Part shown: positions 36,143 through 46,010 of the stretch, piece by piece
Layout of the letters: each line of letters starts with the position of its first letter
Numbering within the stretch: the stretch's first letter is position 1
Source: Chloroflexota bacterium
Lineage (GTDB): Bacteria; Chloroflexota; Anaerolineae; Promineifilales; Promineifilaceae
Assembly (NCBI GenBank): GCA_024275635.1
Contig: JAJRYT010000007.1
Location: 1 to 64,000 of the forward strand
Direction: 5' to 3'
Length of the DNA: 64,000 nucleotides
Made by a program: the position numbers and the translations under genes
The notes under the pieces: model-generated
Database searches by the model: none
What the model was told of the DNA's origin: nothing
The model's input: the letters and a program-made list of their open reading frames with translations, nothing else

Positions 36143-36215
36143 TTTCGTATTCCGTATTCCGTATCTTGTAAACCGTGTTCCGTTCACGGGTCACGGCTTA
36201 CGGCTCATGGGTCAC
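36143..36215. repeat. CGTATTC/CGGCTTA unit hairpin array
   Basis: CGTATTCCGTATTCCGTATC opposed to CACGGCTTACGGCTCATGGG. CGTATTC family. Confidence 0.75.
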
Positions 36216-37846
36216 GCCATGGCCGTCTGTGCTACCACACTTGCCTGCTCTTCCCGCGCCGCCAGCATCTTGTTCAGGGCGCTCAGGTAAGCGCGGGCGC
36301 TGGCGACCACGATGTCCGTACTGGCTCCATGCCCGCTAAACGTGCGCGCAAACGGCCGATTCGTCTGCGGATTAAATCCATGCTCGCCATCTCCGCTGTC
36401 CGGCTGAATGCGAATGGTCGCTTCCGCTGCTGCATCCAACCCTTCCGTCACGGCGTTAATGCTGAACTCGGTCAATTTATTGGATGTGCCAATAATGCGG
36501 TTGATCGCCTGGTACGCAGCATCTACCGGCCCTGTTCCCAGCGCCGCATCCTGGTATTCTTCGCCTTCCGGCCCGGTCAGGCTGACTGACGCTGTGGGCA
36601 TACTGTGGTCGCCGCACGACACCTGGATATGATTCAACCTCCAAATTTCCGGCGGCTGGTACACTTCGTCAACAATGATGGCCTCAATGTCGGCGTCCGT
36701 CACCACTTTTTTCTTGTCGGCCCATTCCTTGAACCGCTTGAAAGCCGCGTTCAACTCTGCCTGGCTCAAATTGTCGTAGCCCATATCTTCCAGGCGCACG
36801 CGGAAGGCGTGCCGGCCGCTGTGCTTGCCCAACACCAACCGTGATTCCGTCAACCCGACCGTTTCCGGCCGCATAATTTCGTAGGTTTGCTGATTTTTCA
36901 ACATCCCGTCCTGGTGAATGCCTGCCTCGTGGGCGAAGGCGTTGGCCCCCACGATGGCTTTGTTCGGCTGCACGACCATGCCTGTGTAGGCGCTGACCAT
37001 CCGGCTGGTGCGTGTGATTTGCGTCGTGTCAATGTGGCTGTTAAGGTTGAAGGTTTGCGGCCGTGTGTGCAGCGCCATCGCCACCTCTTCCAACGAGGTG
37101 TTGCCCGCTCGTTCGCCAATGCCATTGATGGTCACTTCCACCTGCCGCGCCCCGGCTTGTACCCCGGCCAGCGTATTGGCCGTTGCCAGACCTAAATCAT
37201 CGTGGCAGTGGGTTGACCAGATGACGGTGTCCGCGCCGGGTGTTTTTTCGATGAGGTGGCGTATCAGCCAGCCGTATTCCTCCGGCGTTGTGTATCCAAC
37301 CGTATCAGGGATGTTGAGCGTCGTTGCCCCGGCTTTGATCGCTTCGGTCAGCGCCTGCACCAAAAAGTCTGGGTCAGAACGCCCCGCGTCTTCTGGCGAA
37401 AATTCCACATCGGCGCATAAGCTCCTGGCAAAACTGACCGTTTCGATGATCTGCTCGATACACTCTTCCCGGTCAATTTTGAGCTTATATTTGAGATGAA
37501 TGTCACTGGTTGCCAGAAAGGTGTGGATACGATGGCGCGGTGCGACCTTGACGGCGTCGTAAGCGCGTTGGATGTCGCCTTTGTTGGCGCGGGCCAGTCC
37601 AGCAATGGTCATCGGCTGGCCTGATTTACGCCCTTCAACCAGCGACCCCACTTCTTTAGCAATACGTCGCACAGCCTCAAAATCGCCGGGCGAAGCGATG
37701 GGAAAGCCCGCTTCGCAAATATCTACGCCCAGGTGAGATAGCTGTTTGGCTATCTCAATTTTTTCTTCGACATTCAACGTTGCCCCCGGCGACTGTTCGC
37801 CATCGCGCAGGGTAGTGTCGAAGAAGAGGACGGTGTCCTTGTCCAT
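36212..37846 (-). CDS. leuA: 2-isopropylmalate synthase
   Basis: First committed enzyme of leucine synthesis, 544 residues. The catalytic domain opens [18 protein letters not shown] (8-25), followed by [18 protein letters not shown] (metal HxH) and [19 protein letters not shown]. The C-terminal allosteric domain has [20 protein letters not shown] and [20 protein letters not shown], indicating leucine feedback control. It is 88 bases from ilvC across a hairpin array. Confidence 0.96.
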   Translation of the reverse strand: MDKDTVLFFDTTLRDGEQSPGATLNVEEKIEIAKQLSHLGVDICEAGFPIASPGDFEAVRRIAKEVGSLVEGRKSGQPMTIAGLARANKGDIQRAYDAVKVAPRHRIHTFLATSDIHLKYKLKIDREECIEQIIETVSFARSLCADVEFSPEDAGRSDPDFLVQALTEAIKAGATTLNIPDTVGYTTPEEYGWLIRHLIEKTPGADTVIWSTHCHDDLGLATANTLAGVQAGARQVEVTINGIGERAGNTSLEEVAMALHTRPQTFNLNSHIDTTQITRTSRMVSAYTGMVVQPNKAIVGANAFAHEAGIHQDGMLKNQQTYEIMRPETVGLTESRLVLGKHSGRHAFRVRLEDMGYDNLSQAELNAAFKRFKEWADKKKVVTDADIEAIIVDEVYQPPEIWRLNHIQVSCGDHSMPTASVSLTGPEGEEYQDAALGTGPVDAAYQAINRIIGTSNKLTEFSINAVTEGLDAAAEATIRIQPDSGDGEHGFNPQTNRPFARTFSGHGASTDIVVASARAYLSALNKMLAAREEQASVVAQTAMA

Positions 37847-37863
37847 TGGTCACTCCTTTCCAT

Positions 37864-37935
37864 AAAGGGGTGATGGGGTGAACGGGTGAACAGGTGGCTT
37901 TATCACCCCTTCACCTTTTCACCCTTTCACCCGCT
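37864..37935. repeat. TTCACCC unit hairpin array
   Basis: GGGGTGATGGGGTGAACGGG opposed to CACCCCTTCACCTTTTCACC. It overlaps the last codon region of ilvC. Confidence 0.75.
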
Positions 37936-38936
37936 CAAATTTCCTTGGGGTTCAACCAGGGCATCATCGCCCGCAGTTTTTTGCCGACTTGTTCGATCTG
38001 GCTGGTACGGGCTTCCTGGCGGCGTTTATTGAACCAGGGACGGCCGTTAGCATTCTCGTCAATCCACTCTTCGGCATAAGCGCCGGAGCGGATGTCTTGC
38101 AGCATACGCTTCATCGTGGCCCGGGTTTCGTCTGTAACCAGCTTGGGGCCGCCGGTGTAATCGCCGTGTTCGGCCGTGTCGCTGATACTGTAGCGCATGT
38201 AGCTGAGGCCGCCCTGGTATATCAAATCCACGATCAGTTTCAGTTCGTGCATACACTCAAAGTAAGCAATTTCCGGCTGGTAGCCCGCTTCCACCAGGGT
38301 GTTAAAAGCGGATTCGACCAGCGCCGAGACGCCGCCGCAGAGGACGACTTGCTCGCCAAAGAGATCGGTCTCTGTTTCTTCGGGGAAAGTCGTTTCGATA
38401 ACCCCGGCGCGCGTGCCGCCAATTCCTTTAGCATAGGCCAGGGCAAAATTTTTCGCCTGACCGCTGGTGTCTTGATGGACGGCCACCAGGCAGGGCGTGC
38501 CGGTTTCTTCTACGTATAGTTCGCGCACACGGTGGCCGGGCGCTTTGGGGGCGACCATGCTCACGTCCACAGAGTCGGGGGGCACAATCTGGCCGTAGCG
38601 GATGTTGAAACCATGCCCAAACATGAGCGTATCGCCCGGTTTCAGGTTCGGTTCGATGGCTGTTTTGTACACGGCCGCTTGCTTTGTGTCCGGCAATAAG
38701 ACCATGATGACGTCGGCTTCGGCGCAGGCAGCGGCCGTTTCCATCACTTTGAGGCCGGCGGCTTCGGCGGCGGCCCAGGAAGGGCTGCCTTCGTAAAGGC
38801 CCACACGCACATCGGCCCCAGAATTGGCCAGGTTGAGCGCATGAGCGTGCCCCTGGCTGCCGTAACCCAGTACAGCGATTTTCTTACCATCAAGCAGGCT
38901 CAAGTCTGCGTCTTTGTCGTAGTAAATGTTTGCCAT
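37935..38936 (-). CDS. ilvC: Ketol-acid reductoisomerase
   Basis: Class I enzyme, 333 residues, second step of valine/isoleucine synthesis. NADPH site [20 protein letters not shown] (22-41). The catalytic domain has [29 protein letters not shown] and [18 protein letters not shown] with the Mg-binding acidic residues, then [12 protein letters not shown]. Complete and normal in length. The short loop after the GxGxxG motif fits the common NADPH-dependent type. Confidence 0.98.
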   Translation of the reverse strand: MANIYYDKDADLSLLDGKKIAVLGYGSQGHAHALNLANSGADVRVGLYEGSPSWAAAEAAGLKVMETAAACAEADVIMVLLPDTKQAAVYKTAIEPNLKPGDTLMFGHGFNIRYGQIVPPDSVDVSMVAPKAPGHRVRELYVEETGTPCLVAVHQDTSGQAKNFALAYAKGIGGTRAGVIETTFPEETETDLFGEQVVLCGGVSALVESAFNTLVEAGYQPEIAYFECMHELKLIVDLIYQGGLSYMRYSISDTAEHGDYTGGPKLVTDETRATMKRMLQDIRSGAYAEEWIDENANGRPWFNKRRQEARTSQIEQVGKKLRAMMPWLNPKEI

Positions 38937-38942
38937 TTTTTC

Positions 38943-39084
38943 TCCGTATTCCGTATTTCGTATTCCGTATTTCGTATTCCGTATTTCGTATTCCGTATTC
39001 CGTATTTCGTATTCCGTATTTCGGTTTACGGTTTACGGTTTACGGTTTACGGCTTACGGACTACGGACTACGGACTACGGCTCA
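38943..39084. repeat. Long CGTATTC/CGGTTTA/CGGACTA heptamer array
   Basis: About 140 bases of pure 7-base units: a run of CGTATTC/CGTATTT, then CGGTTTA x3, CGGCTTA and CGGACTA x3, able to fold back on itself. It is among the longest arrays in the window and lies between ilvN and ilvC. Confidence 0.9.
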
Positions 39085-39621
39085 CTGATTTCCATTCTCG
39101 TAAGCGGGAACGGCCGTTTTCTGTTGCGCCGCCCGGTCATGCGCGCCGCGCACCATTGCCACCGTACCGGTTCGCACCATTTCCACAATGCCGAACTGGT
39201 CTAACAAGTTGATTAGCGATTCCACTCGCTCTTCTGGCCCGACAATCTGGATGATGAGCGTTTCCATGTCCACATCCACAATGCGGCCCCGGAAAATATC
39301 CACAATTTGCATCACTTCCGAGCGGTTGCCGTTCTTGGCCTTGACCTTGATCAAGGCCAGTTCGCGGCTGACTGTGGGGACGTCGGTGACATCTTGAACG
39401 GCCGTTACATTGATCAACTTATACAACTGCGTCTGCACCTGACGCATCTCCCGGTCATCACCCGTGGCCACAAACGTCATTCGGCTGATGCCCGACGTCT
39501 CGCTGTGCCCCACGGCCAGGCTCTCGATATTAAAATTGCGGCGGCGGAATAAGCCCGCCACCCGGTTCAAAACACCTGGTTTGTCTTCCATCCAGGCGAT
39601 CATCGTGTGTTTATTCATCAT
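39082..39621 (-). CDS. ilvN: Acetolactate synthase small (regulatory) subunit
   Basis: 179 residues. The N-terminal ACT domain binds valine: [20 protein letters not shown] (9-28), [20 protein letters not shown]. The C-terminal domain follows with [20 protein letters not shown]. The start at 39621 follows GGAAGG; the upstream open codons come from a hairpin array. It activates IlvB and gives it feedback control. Confidence 0.96.
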   Translation of the reverse strand: MMNKHTMIAWMEDKPGVLNRVAGLFRRRNFNIESLAVGHSETSGISRMTFVATGDDREMRQVQTQLYKLINVTAVQDVTDVPTVSRELALIKVKAKNGNRSEVMQIVDIFRGRIVDVDMETLIIQIVGPEERVESLINLLDQFGIVEMVRTGTVAMVRGAHDRAAQQKTAVPAYENGNQ

Positions 39622-39639
39622 GCTTTCCTTCCTCAAAAT

Positions 39640-39704
39640 AAGATTGATGATTAAAGATTGATGATTCATCGCCTCCAATCTTTAATTTTCAATCTTTAAT
39701 CATC
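39640..39704. repeat. AATCTTT 7-base unit hairpin array
   Basis: GATTGATGATTAAAGATTGA opposed to CAATCTTTAATTTTCAATC units. It shares its family with 48193 and 63218. Confidence 0.85.
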
Positions 39705-41406
39705 ATTCCGCCGGCGACGGCCGTCGAATCATGTCGGCGTTGCTCTTGCCCGGCGCGACCATCGGATATACGTTGGTGAACTCTTCTACCTGGAAGTCCA
39801 ACAAAAATGGCCCGTCCGCCGCCTGCGCTTCCTTGATCGCCGCGTACACATCATCTTTGTGCGTCACCGCCCGCGCCGGTATGCCATACGCCTCGGCTAA
39901 CTTCACAAAATCAGGGTTAAACAGCGGCGTGCCGGAATGCCGCTTGTTATAAAATACATCCTGCCATTGGCGCACCATCCCCAGAAAACCATTGTTGATG
40001 ATGGCGATCTTTATGGGTAGCCGTTCCTGTACCACCGTAGAAAGCTCGACCATGGTCATCTGGAAACCGCCATCGCCGGCCACCACCCATATCTCTTCCT
40101 CCGATAGGCCCATTTGCGCGCCGATAGCTGCTGGCAGCCCATAGCCCATCGTGCCCAGCCCGCCGGAAGTCAATAAACTGCGCCGCTTGGTGTGATGATA
40201 ATACTGCGCTTCCCACATCTGGTGCTGGCCTACGTCGGAAACGACTGTGGCGTCGCCTTCATCGGTCGCGTGCCAGAGCTGCTGCATAATATAGGGCGCA
40301 ATCAATTCGTCAGTTTCCTGGGCCAAAATGTCCCGGTCGCTCGTTTCTTGCTTCCACTCATCAATTTGCGCCAGCCAAGCCGGATGTTCATTGGCCTCTA
40401 CCTGGGGTAACAGGCCGCGCAGCGCTAAGAGGGCGTCACCTACCACGGGCGTGTCAATGGTTATATTCTTGCCCATCTCGGCCGGGTCCAGGTCTACATG
40501 GATAATCCGGGCTTTAGGCGCAAAGGTGTCGAAGACGCCAGTGAGCCGGTCATCCAGGCGCGCGCCGATGGCGAGCATCACGTCGCACTCTTGCAGGGCG
40601 TAATTGCAGTAGGCTTCCCCATGCATCCCGCCCCAACTGATGGAAAGCGGGTGGGTTGAGGGGAATGTGCCGATGCCCAACAGGCTGGTAGCAACGGGGA
40701 TTTGTGCTTTTTCGGCCAGTTGGCGCAGTTCTTGTTCCGCTTTGGCAATGGACACGCCTTGACCGGATACGATTAACGGCCGTTCCGCCTCATTCAACAG
40801 GCGGGCGGCACGGGCAACAGAGTGCGGATCGGGCGCATTTTGGTTGGGATGATAACCGGGTAGGTTAACCGTTTCCGGGTATTCAAATTCCAGTGATGCC
40901 TGGAGTACGTCTTTGCAAATATCAATCACAACCGGGCCGGGGCGACCAGTGCTGGCGATGTAAAACGCTTCTTTGAGGGCATCCGGCAGCTCGCGGATGT
41001 CGGTGATGAGATAGTTGTGTTTGGTCACGGGCAGGCTGACGCCCTGAACATCGGCCTCCTGGAAGCCGTCGCGCCCCAGCAGGCTGGTGGGAACTTGCCC
41101 GGTGATGGCGACGATGGGGACGGAGTCCATGTTGGCCGTCGCCAGGCCGGTAATCAGGTTGGTAGCGCCAGGGCCGGAGGTGGCCATGCAAACGCCGACC
41201 CGCCCTGTGGCGCGGGCATAACCATCGGCCATGTGCGACGCGCCCTGTTCGTGGGTGACAAGGACATGATGAATCGGATATTCGTATTTGGCCAGGTCGT
41301 CGTAGGCGGGGAGAATGGCCCCGCCCGGCAGGCCGAAGACAACCTCGACGCCTTCGCGCATGAGGCTTTCCCAGATAATTTGACCGCCGGTCTTCTTCTC
41401 ACTCAT
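39703..41406 (-). CDS. ilvB: Acetolactate synthase large subunit
   Basis: ThDP/FAD-dependent catalytic subunit, 567 residues. Motifs: [16 protein letters not shown] (20-35), [18 protein letters not shown] with the catalytic Glu, [18 protein letters not shown] then NNG (ThDP-Mg motif, about 435-460), [18 protein letters not shown]. First structural gene of the ilv-leu run. It is preceded by two hairpin/terminator structures and an Ile/Leu/Val-rich leader peptide, so its expression should respond to branched-chain amino acid supply. Confidence 0.98.
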   Translation of the reverse strand: MSEKKTGGQIIWESLMREGVEVVFGLPGGAILPAYDDLAKYEYPIHHVLVTHEQGASHMADGYARATGRVGVCMATSGPGATNLITGLATANMDSVPIVAITGQVPTSLLGRDGFQEADVQGVSLPVTKHNYLITDIRELPDALKEAFYIASTGRPGPVVIDICKDVLQASLEFEYPETVNLPGYHPNQNAPDPHSVARAARLLNEAERPLIVSGQGVSIAKAEQELRQLAEKAQIPVATSLLGIGTFPSTHPLSISWGGMHGEAYCNYALQECDVMLAIGARLDDRLTGVFDTFAPKARIIHVDLDPAEMGKNITIDTPVVGDALLALRGLLPQVEANEHPAWLAQIDEWKQETSDRDILAQETDELIAPYIMQQLWHATDEGDATVVSDVGQHQMWEAQYYHHTKRRSLLTSGGLGTMGYGLPAAIGAQMGLSEEEIWVVAGDGGFQMTMVELSTVVQERLPIKIAIINNGFLGMVRQWQDVFYNKRHSGTPLFNPDFVKLAEAYGIPARAVTHKDDVYAAIKEAQAADGPFLLDFQVEEFTNVYPMVAPGKSNADMIRRPSPAE

Positions 41407-41421
41407 ATGATTCTCCTCTTA

Positions 41422-41555
41422 TGGGTAATTGGGTAATTAGGTAATTGGGTAATTGGGTAATTGGGTAATTGGGTAATTGGGTAATTAGGTAATTGGGTAA
41501 TTAGGTAATTAGGTAATTAGGTAATTGGGTAATTAGGTAATTAGGTGATGGGTAA
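41422..41555. repeat. GGTAATTG 8-base tandem array upstream of ilvB
   Basis: About 15 head-to-tail copies of GGTAATTG/GGTAATTA without spacers. The whole array lies in the ilvB untranslated leader, 16 to 150 bases before the start codon. It has no inverted partner here, unlike most other arrays. Confidence 0.9.
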
Positions 41556-41565
41556 ATGGGGATGG

Positions 41566-41590
41566 GCCGCAGGGCGCGCTGCGGCCGGGT
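41566..41590 (-). repeat. GC-rich hairpin in ilvB leader
   Basis: GGCCGCAG - GGCGCG - CTGCGGCC, perfect 8-bp stem in the leader RNA between terminator 2 and the GGTAATT array. Confidence 0.6.
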
Positions 41591-41600
41591 CCAATTAAAT

Positions 41601-41640
41601 AAAGAAAAAGGCAGAAAACGCAGCCAACTGGTTTTCTGCC
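41601..41640 (-). terminator. Second terminator-like hairpin in ilvB leader
   Basis: On the minus strand GGCAGAAAAC - 11-base loop - GTTTTCTGCC, followed by TTTTTCTTTATTT: a 10-bp stem with a U-rich tract about 195 bases before the ilvB ATG. A second open frame with a good SD (GGAGAGAGG before the ATG at 41719) runs into it. It may be a second control point. Confidence 0.75.
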
Positions 41641-41743
41641 TTAAAGGGACAGGGTGGGGGTAACGGCCGTTTCCGACCATAGTCCGATCATAACAGCGAG
41701 ACGAATGGTAATTCTTCATATTTTCCTCTCTCCAATCCACCAC

Positions 41744-41769
41744 AAAAAAACCGCCCTGTTGGGCGGTTT
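41744..41769 (-). terminator. ilv attenuator terminator
   Basis: On the minus strand AAACCGCCC - AACA - GGGCGGTTTTTTT: a strong GC stem followed by seven U. It sits 33 bases downstream of the leader-peptide stop. Its 5' arm and loop (CCCAACAGG, 41755-41763) can instead pair with CCTGTTGGG at 41805-41813 in the end of the leader peptide gene. Confidence 0.9.
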
Positions 41770-41801
41770 CTGTGTTGACTTCTTTACAATCAGTTCATCC
41801 G

Positions 41802-41891
41802 TTACCCAACAGGTATTGCTTTCTTATCAAGAATGACAAGAAGGAGGCTAATCAGGCTAATAATAAGGACGATACTGTTGGTAATAAGCAT
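41802..41891 (-). CDS. Branched-chain amino acid operon leader peptide
   Basis: 29 codons, ATG at 41891, with GGAAAG placed five bases upstream. Seventeen of 29 residues are Ile, Leu or Val, including runs IVLII (7-11) and LLLVIL (16-21). This is the hallmark of a ribosome-stalling leader. RNA segment 1 (CCAACAG, codons 4-6, 41875-41881) can pair with segment 2 (CTGTTGG in 41805-41813, the last codons and stop). Segment 2 can pair with segment 3 in the terminator. Stalling on Ile/Leu/Val codons would cover segment 1 and free 2:3, preventing termination; fast translation lets the terminator form. A classical ilv-type attenuator is inferred from these visible complementarities. Confidence 0.85.
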   Translation of the reverse strand: MLITNSIVLIISLISLLLVILDKKAIPVG

Positions 41892-42253
41892 ATCTACTTT
41901 CCGGCGCTCATGGGCGCATTGATCCCAAGTATATGAGGTGGGGCTGATTATCGTCTATAGGTAATATTGCCACAAGAATGGGGGCGTTTGATTGTATGGT
42001 TTGTATAATCGCAACAAAACGCATCATGCCCGCCACAATCGCATTAGTGCCTAAACGTCCAACGAGGACAATGCTGGTTAGCAATTGCCCTCGTTGGATT
42101 CCCACTATTTCCCACTGAACCGCGCATTTCTGCACAAGTCCCCTACAGTATACGGTTTTACCGGGGGCAAATCTACAGGCAACCTGCCAGAAAAGTTGCG
42201 GTATCAACTTGTTTAGTTTGTACAATTGGGATGGTGGAGGGAGGAACGGCCGT

Positions 42254-43054
42254 TTACACCCCCGCTGCCACCAACTCGTCGCGATACTTTTGTGTCATCT
42301 GATGCTTTTCACCCAACAACGCAAACAATCCTTCCATCACCTGGCGCGTATACGGCCGATCCATTTTCTCCCCAACTTCTAACGCTGTGAACAGTTTATC
42401 CAGCGCCAATGCCGGCTTACGCCGGGCCAACGCTTCCGCTGCATCAAGATAAGCGTCATCCAACGCATCCAACCCTGTCAGCCCATCCCCATCAGCCATG
42501 TCAAACAGGAAACGGGCCAACGGCAGCAGTTTCTCCGCCTTCTCTTTCTGCGGGTCTTCAGGAAAATTATCTAGCAAAATGAACGCCTCAAAGCCGCGCC
42601 CCTTCTTCAAATGTTGTTCCGCCTGTTTCAGCCGCTGCGCCGGGGCGCCGCTCCCCTGGATTTGCGGCGCGGGCGGCGGTGTACTTGTGTTCTTGGCCAC
42701 AAATCGGCGGATGAGGGCGGCTGGTAAAGCGCCAGTGAATTCATCCACCATCTGGCCGTTGCGGAACATCTTAACATTGGGAATGCTTTGAATACCATAT
42801 TTCGCCGCCATGCGCCGGTTATGTTCCGTGTTCAGCTTGGCTAGGATGAATTGACCATCCGGTTCCTCGGCTAGTTTTTCCAGCGCCGGGCCTAACTGGC
42901 GGCAGGGCACGCACCAGGACGCCCAGAAATCCACCATAACGGCCGTTTTATATGACCGTCGAATCACCTGCTGCTCAAAATTAGCATCACTCACGTCAAT
43001 GATCGCCGCCCGCCGCGCCGATTTACCTTTCTTGAAGAACGAGAATAATTTCAT
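42254..43054 (-). CDS. Thioredoxin-domain protein, CnoX/YbbN-like
   Basis: 266 residues. After a basic N-terminus (FFKKGKSARRA) comes a thioredoxin domain with active site WASWCVPCRQLGP (about 47-59) and cis-Pro region GIQSIPNVKMF. A Pro-rich linker (NTSTPPPAPQ) leads to a helical C-terminal half of TPR-like character (KQAEQHLKKGRGFEAFILL, LARRKPALALDKLFTAL). This architecture is that of CnoX/YbbN, a holdase chaperone and redox protein. CVPC rather than CGPC is a small variation. It stands alone on the minus strand. Confidence 0.88.
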   Translation of the reverse strand: MKLFSFFKKGKSARRAAIIDVSDANFEQQVIRRSYKTAVMVDFWASWCVPCRQLGPALEKLAEEPDGQFILAKLNTEHNRRMAAKYGIQSIPNVKMFRNGQMVDEFTGALPAALIRRFVAKNTSTPPPAPQIQGSGAPAQRLKQAEQHLKKGRGFEAFILLDNFPEDPQKEKAEKLLPLARFLFDMADGDGLTGLDALDDAYLDAAEALARRKPALALDKLFTALEVGEKMDRPYTRQVMEGLFALLGEKHQMTQKYRDELVAAGV

Positions 43055-43228
43055 GGGCTACCTTTATGCGTGACCGATATCTTTGGCTGCGATTTTGCCG
43101 CCATACGAAGTTATTTGTTAGATGTCGCTCGACGGAATAAGTTACATCCGATCAAACCTGCCAATGATTTTAACACAGCCCTCCGGGATGGCGGCTGTAA
43201 GCCAGCTTGCATAACGCCGTCATGCAGT
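43055..43228. other. Intergenic region, no gene
   Basis: Nothing beyond the divergent promoter at its right end is visible. Confidence 0.4.
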
Positions 43229-43258
43229 TTGCTGGCCGTGTATGATGTCGCCTATAAT
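43229..43258 (+). promoter_or_regulatory. Promoter for the damaged ABC gene
   Basis: TTGCTG (43229-43234), 18-base spacer, TATAAT (43253-43258). It starts 46 bases before the coding start. Confidence 0.6.
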
Positions 43259-43304
43259 CTGATTATTCGGTGGACACGGCCGTTACCCACCCCAGGCACA
43301 TAAC

Positions 43305-44534
43305 ATGATTCAACTCAACAACCTACAAAAAGTCATCAACCAGCGCACGGCGCTCGACATTGCCGATTTTCGTGTCGCGTCGGGCGAAATTACGGCCGTC
43401 GTCGGCCCAACGGGAAGCGGCAAGGATGTTTTATTCCAACTGCTCATCGGGCAGTCCCGCCCGACGGTTGGCGAAATTCAGTTGGCCGGACTTAACCCGC
43501 ATACGGAAAAGGGGCTATTCAGCCGTCAGGTGGGCGTGTTGTTTGCCAAAGACACGCTCTACAAACGTCAATCAGTCAAAGGAAACCTGGAATTCCTGTG
43601 CCGTCTGCGCGGGCTGCCTAAATCACAGGCAGCTAAGGTAATGGCCCAGGTTGGATTGGCCGACCATGCCAATGAACGGGTGGCAAAGCTGCCGTCGCTG
43701 CAGGAGATGAAGAAGCAAATCAGCGAAGCGGGGGAACCGGTACTAGGTCTGGCCTTCCCGGACGATTTTGATGCCAGAGCGCAAGCTGGCGTGCCGATTG
43801 AATTGACAGGCTATGTTGCTCATTGGGTGGAGCCGTCCCGGACATTTGACCTGATCGCTTTTTTCGAGGAGCAAATCAGCCAAACGACTGGGCAGCCAGT
43901 TCACATCAACACCGACGGCCACACCGTCTATCCCCAACCAGATGCGGGCGGACGGCCGTTCATGAGTTCAATGACCTTAGTCATCGCCGTTGTGTTTGTG
44001 GGGGCGTTCGTCGTGCCCTATTTGATGATTGAGGAAAAAGAGACGCACACGATGGAGACGCTGCTGGTTTCGCCGGCCCGGTACAGCGAGATAGTGGCGG
44101 GGAAGGCGGTGGCGGGGCTGTTTTACTGTTTAACGGCCGTTTCCCTCCTGTTCCTTTTCAATCGAGCCTTGATCAATTTGTGGGGCGTGGCGGTGGGAAC
44201 GGCCGTTGTTGGGGCCTTATTCACCGTTGCCCTCGGCTTGTTAATGGGCATTCTGTTCGACGATCCCACCAGCGTGAACCTGTGGTTGGGGGCGGCGATG
44301 ATGGTCTTGTTGCTCCCCATGCTTCTGGCGGGAACGATGGGGCCGCATTATCCGGCCGTCCTGCGCGCCATCATCCCCTGGATACCCTCGGCGGCGTTGG
44401 CGCAGGTGTTCCGCGCCTCATTCTCCAACACGGTGGCTCCCAGCCTGATTTGGGCCAACCTGGGCAGCGTGGCAGGCATCGCCGCACTGGTTTTTGCCCT
44501 GGTCGTCTGGCGTGTACGCCGTATGTCGCTCTGA
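43305..44534 (+). pseudogene. In-frame chimera of ABC ATPase start and ABC-2 permease end
   Basis: 409 codons. Residues 1-131 are the first part of an ABC ATPase (Walker A GPTGSGKD, with Asp instead of Ser/Thr; Q-loop region QVGVLFAKDTLY; QVGLADHANERVAKL). It stops just where the signature LSGGQ should follow. From about residue 133 (LQEMKKQISEAGE) the protein is a NatB-type ABC-2 permease: outer loop (THINTDG-like HINTDGHTVYPQP), then MIEEKETHTMETLLVSPARY and membrane helices to MSL. Signature, Walker B and the first permease helix are missing. I infer a deletion that joined two adjacent genes in frame. A near-identical copy of the permease end lies at 58645-59004. Confidence 0.75.
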
Positions 44535-44566
44535 CGGCAGTCGGGTCGTCAGGCGATAATGAAGAT

Positions 44567-44720
44567 TGATGGCGGTCAGGTAGTAAGTGAAATGACCGAA
44601 GTTCGTCTAGTTCAAGGATATCACCTGGTTGGCCGGGGTCACAGATGTCTGAAAGGCAGGCAACTGGCTGACTAGTTCTATGAGCGCAGATGCACGACGT
44701 TTTGGCTGCAAAACGCGCTA
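44567..44720 (-). mobile_element. IS1-family remnant with internal deletion
   Basis: On the minus strand the codons read CDPGQPGDILELDELRSF, as in the middle of IS1-family transposases of this type (PGDxLELDELWSF). They then jump directly to the sequence CACTTACTACCTGACC, which matches the 3' end of the IS1 remnant at 59229-59246 (CACTTGCTACCTGACC). Most of the catalytic region is lost. It lies just after the damaged ABC gene. Limits are approximate. Confidence 0.5.
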
Positions 44721-44786
44721 GCGGCATTATCTCTTGGTCGTCTACCCTGGCCAACTACAAAATTCGTTAGAACCAGTATGTTCAAG

Positions 44787-46010
44787 TCAGGAGGCGATGG
44801 CGAAGAGGCACTTGAGGTATGTGCCTTCTTTGAAGCCAATGGGATGGTCGAGCGGATGGGCGGTGCGTTCGATTTCGCGGAGGGCGCGTTTTTCTTCCCG
44901 TGCCGTGCGATACACCAGACTGAAAAAGTCATCGGTGGCCACCCGGCTGGAACAGGAGGCCATGACAAACGTGCCGCCAGGTTCGAGGACGCCCAACCCC
45001 AGACGCACCAGCCGGGCATAAGCAGCCAGCGCCCCATCCACTTCAGCCCGGCTCTTGGCGAATGAGGGTGGGTCTATGATGATCATGTCGTAGGAACGGC
45101 CGTTCTCTCTTAACTCCGCCAGCTTCTCAAATGCATCCCCCTTCAACATCGGGTGGCGCACCGGAGAAAGCGCCGGGTTCAGGTCAAAATTACGAACGGC
45201 GGCGTTCAGCGCAGGGTGGCTGCTGTCCAGACTCAACACCGATTTCGCCCCGCCCCGCGCCGCGTACAGCGAAAAGCCGCCGGTGTAAGCGAAGACGTTC
45301 AACACCGACTTATCTTTCGCCAACTCCTCCACGCGGGCGCGATTCTCTCGCTGGTCGAGGAAAAAGCCGGTCTTCTGGCCGCGCGCCACATCCGCTTCAA
45401 ATATTAGACCGTTTTCCATGAATCGCACTGGCCCGTCCAACGGCACGCCCTGCAAGATAGCCCCGTTTTGCAGACCGTGCAAATTCGTTTTCTGCCGGAC
45501 GGCGCCGCGGCTGAGGCGGAGGACGACGCGGTAGGGATTGGCGACAGCGGTCAACGCTGCCAGCGCTGCGCGCAAATGGACGACCCAGGCGGCGGTGTAC
45601 AGCTTGATAACGTAGGTGTTATCATAACGGTCAATGACCAGGCCGGGCAGGCCGTCGTTTTCGCCGTGAACCAGCCGGTAGGCAGTGGTGCGGGCAGCGG
45701 GCAGCGGGGCGCGCAGCCTGGCCGCTGCCTCGATTTTGGCCTGGAGCCAATCCTGGTTGATAACGGCCGATTGGCTGTGTTGTAGTACGCGCACGCGAAT
45801 GGAGGAATCGGGATCGTACAGGCCGACGGCCAGGAATCGTTTTTTGCGGTCGAAGATGACGGCCAGGTCTCCGGAACGGCCGTCGCCGCTCAATTTGGTG
45901 ATAGCCTCCTCAAATAACCAGGGGTGGCCGTCTTTCAGCGCCCGCTCGGCAGCAGGCTTGACACGCACGGCGAGGCGTTTATCAGAGATGGTAGGAATTT
46001 TTGACAGCAT
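44787..46010 (-). CDS. rlmI: Class I rRNA (cytosine-C5) methyltransferase, RlmI-like
   Basis: 407 residues: N-terminal PUA-like RNA-binding domain (RVKPAAERALKDGHPWLFEE, DPDSSIRVRVL), an EEHEE-type middle (RLVHGENDGLPGLVIDRYD), and a Rossmann methyltransferase domain. The SAM site is VLNVFAYTGGFSLYAARGGA, the motif IV is IIDPPSFAKS, and the conserved Cys is in MASCSSRV. RlmI methylates C1962 of 23S rRNA in E. coli; the same target is likely but not shown. The start at 46010 has AAGGA seven bases upstream; an upstream open stretch of 25 codons lacks homology. Confidence 0.92.
   Translation of the reverse strand: MLSKIPTISDKRLAVRVKPAAERALKDGHPWLFEEAITKLSGDGRSGDLAVIFDRKKRFLAVGLYDPDSSIRVRVLQHSQSAVINQDWLQAKIEAAARLRAPLPAARTTAYRLVHGENDGLPGLVIDRYDNTYVIKLYTAAWVVHLRAALAALTAVANPYRVVLRLSRGAVRQKTNLHGLQNGAILQGVPLDGPVRFMENGLIFEADVARGQKTGFFLDQRENRARVEELAKDKSVLNVFAYTGGFSLYAARGGAKSVLSLDSSHPALNAAVRNFDLNPALSPVRHPMLKGDAFEKLAELRENGRSYDMIIIDPPSFAKSRAEVDGALAAYARLVRLGLGVLEPGGTFVMASCSSRVATDDFFSLVYRTAREEKRALREIERTAHPLDHPIGFKEGTYLKCLFAIAS

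Noticed and set aside
41422-41555. CRISPR-like array
   Set aside because: Units are 8 bases, directly joined and without spacers. It is a simple tandem repeat.
41908-42225. 105-codon minus-strand frame upstream of the ilv leader peptide
   Set aside because: No SD or family pattern, and it ends close to the leader start. It may be chance or a remnant, so it is not called.
44371-44754. 127-codon minus-strand frame as an intact gene
   Set aside because: Its first part is the IS1 remnant and the rest is antisense to the ABC chimera. It is not a real protein.
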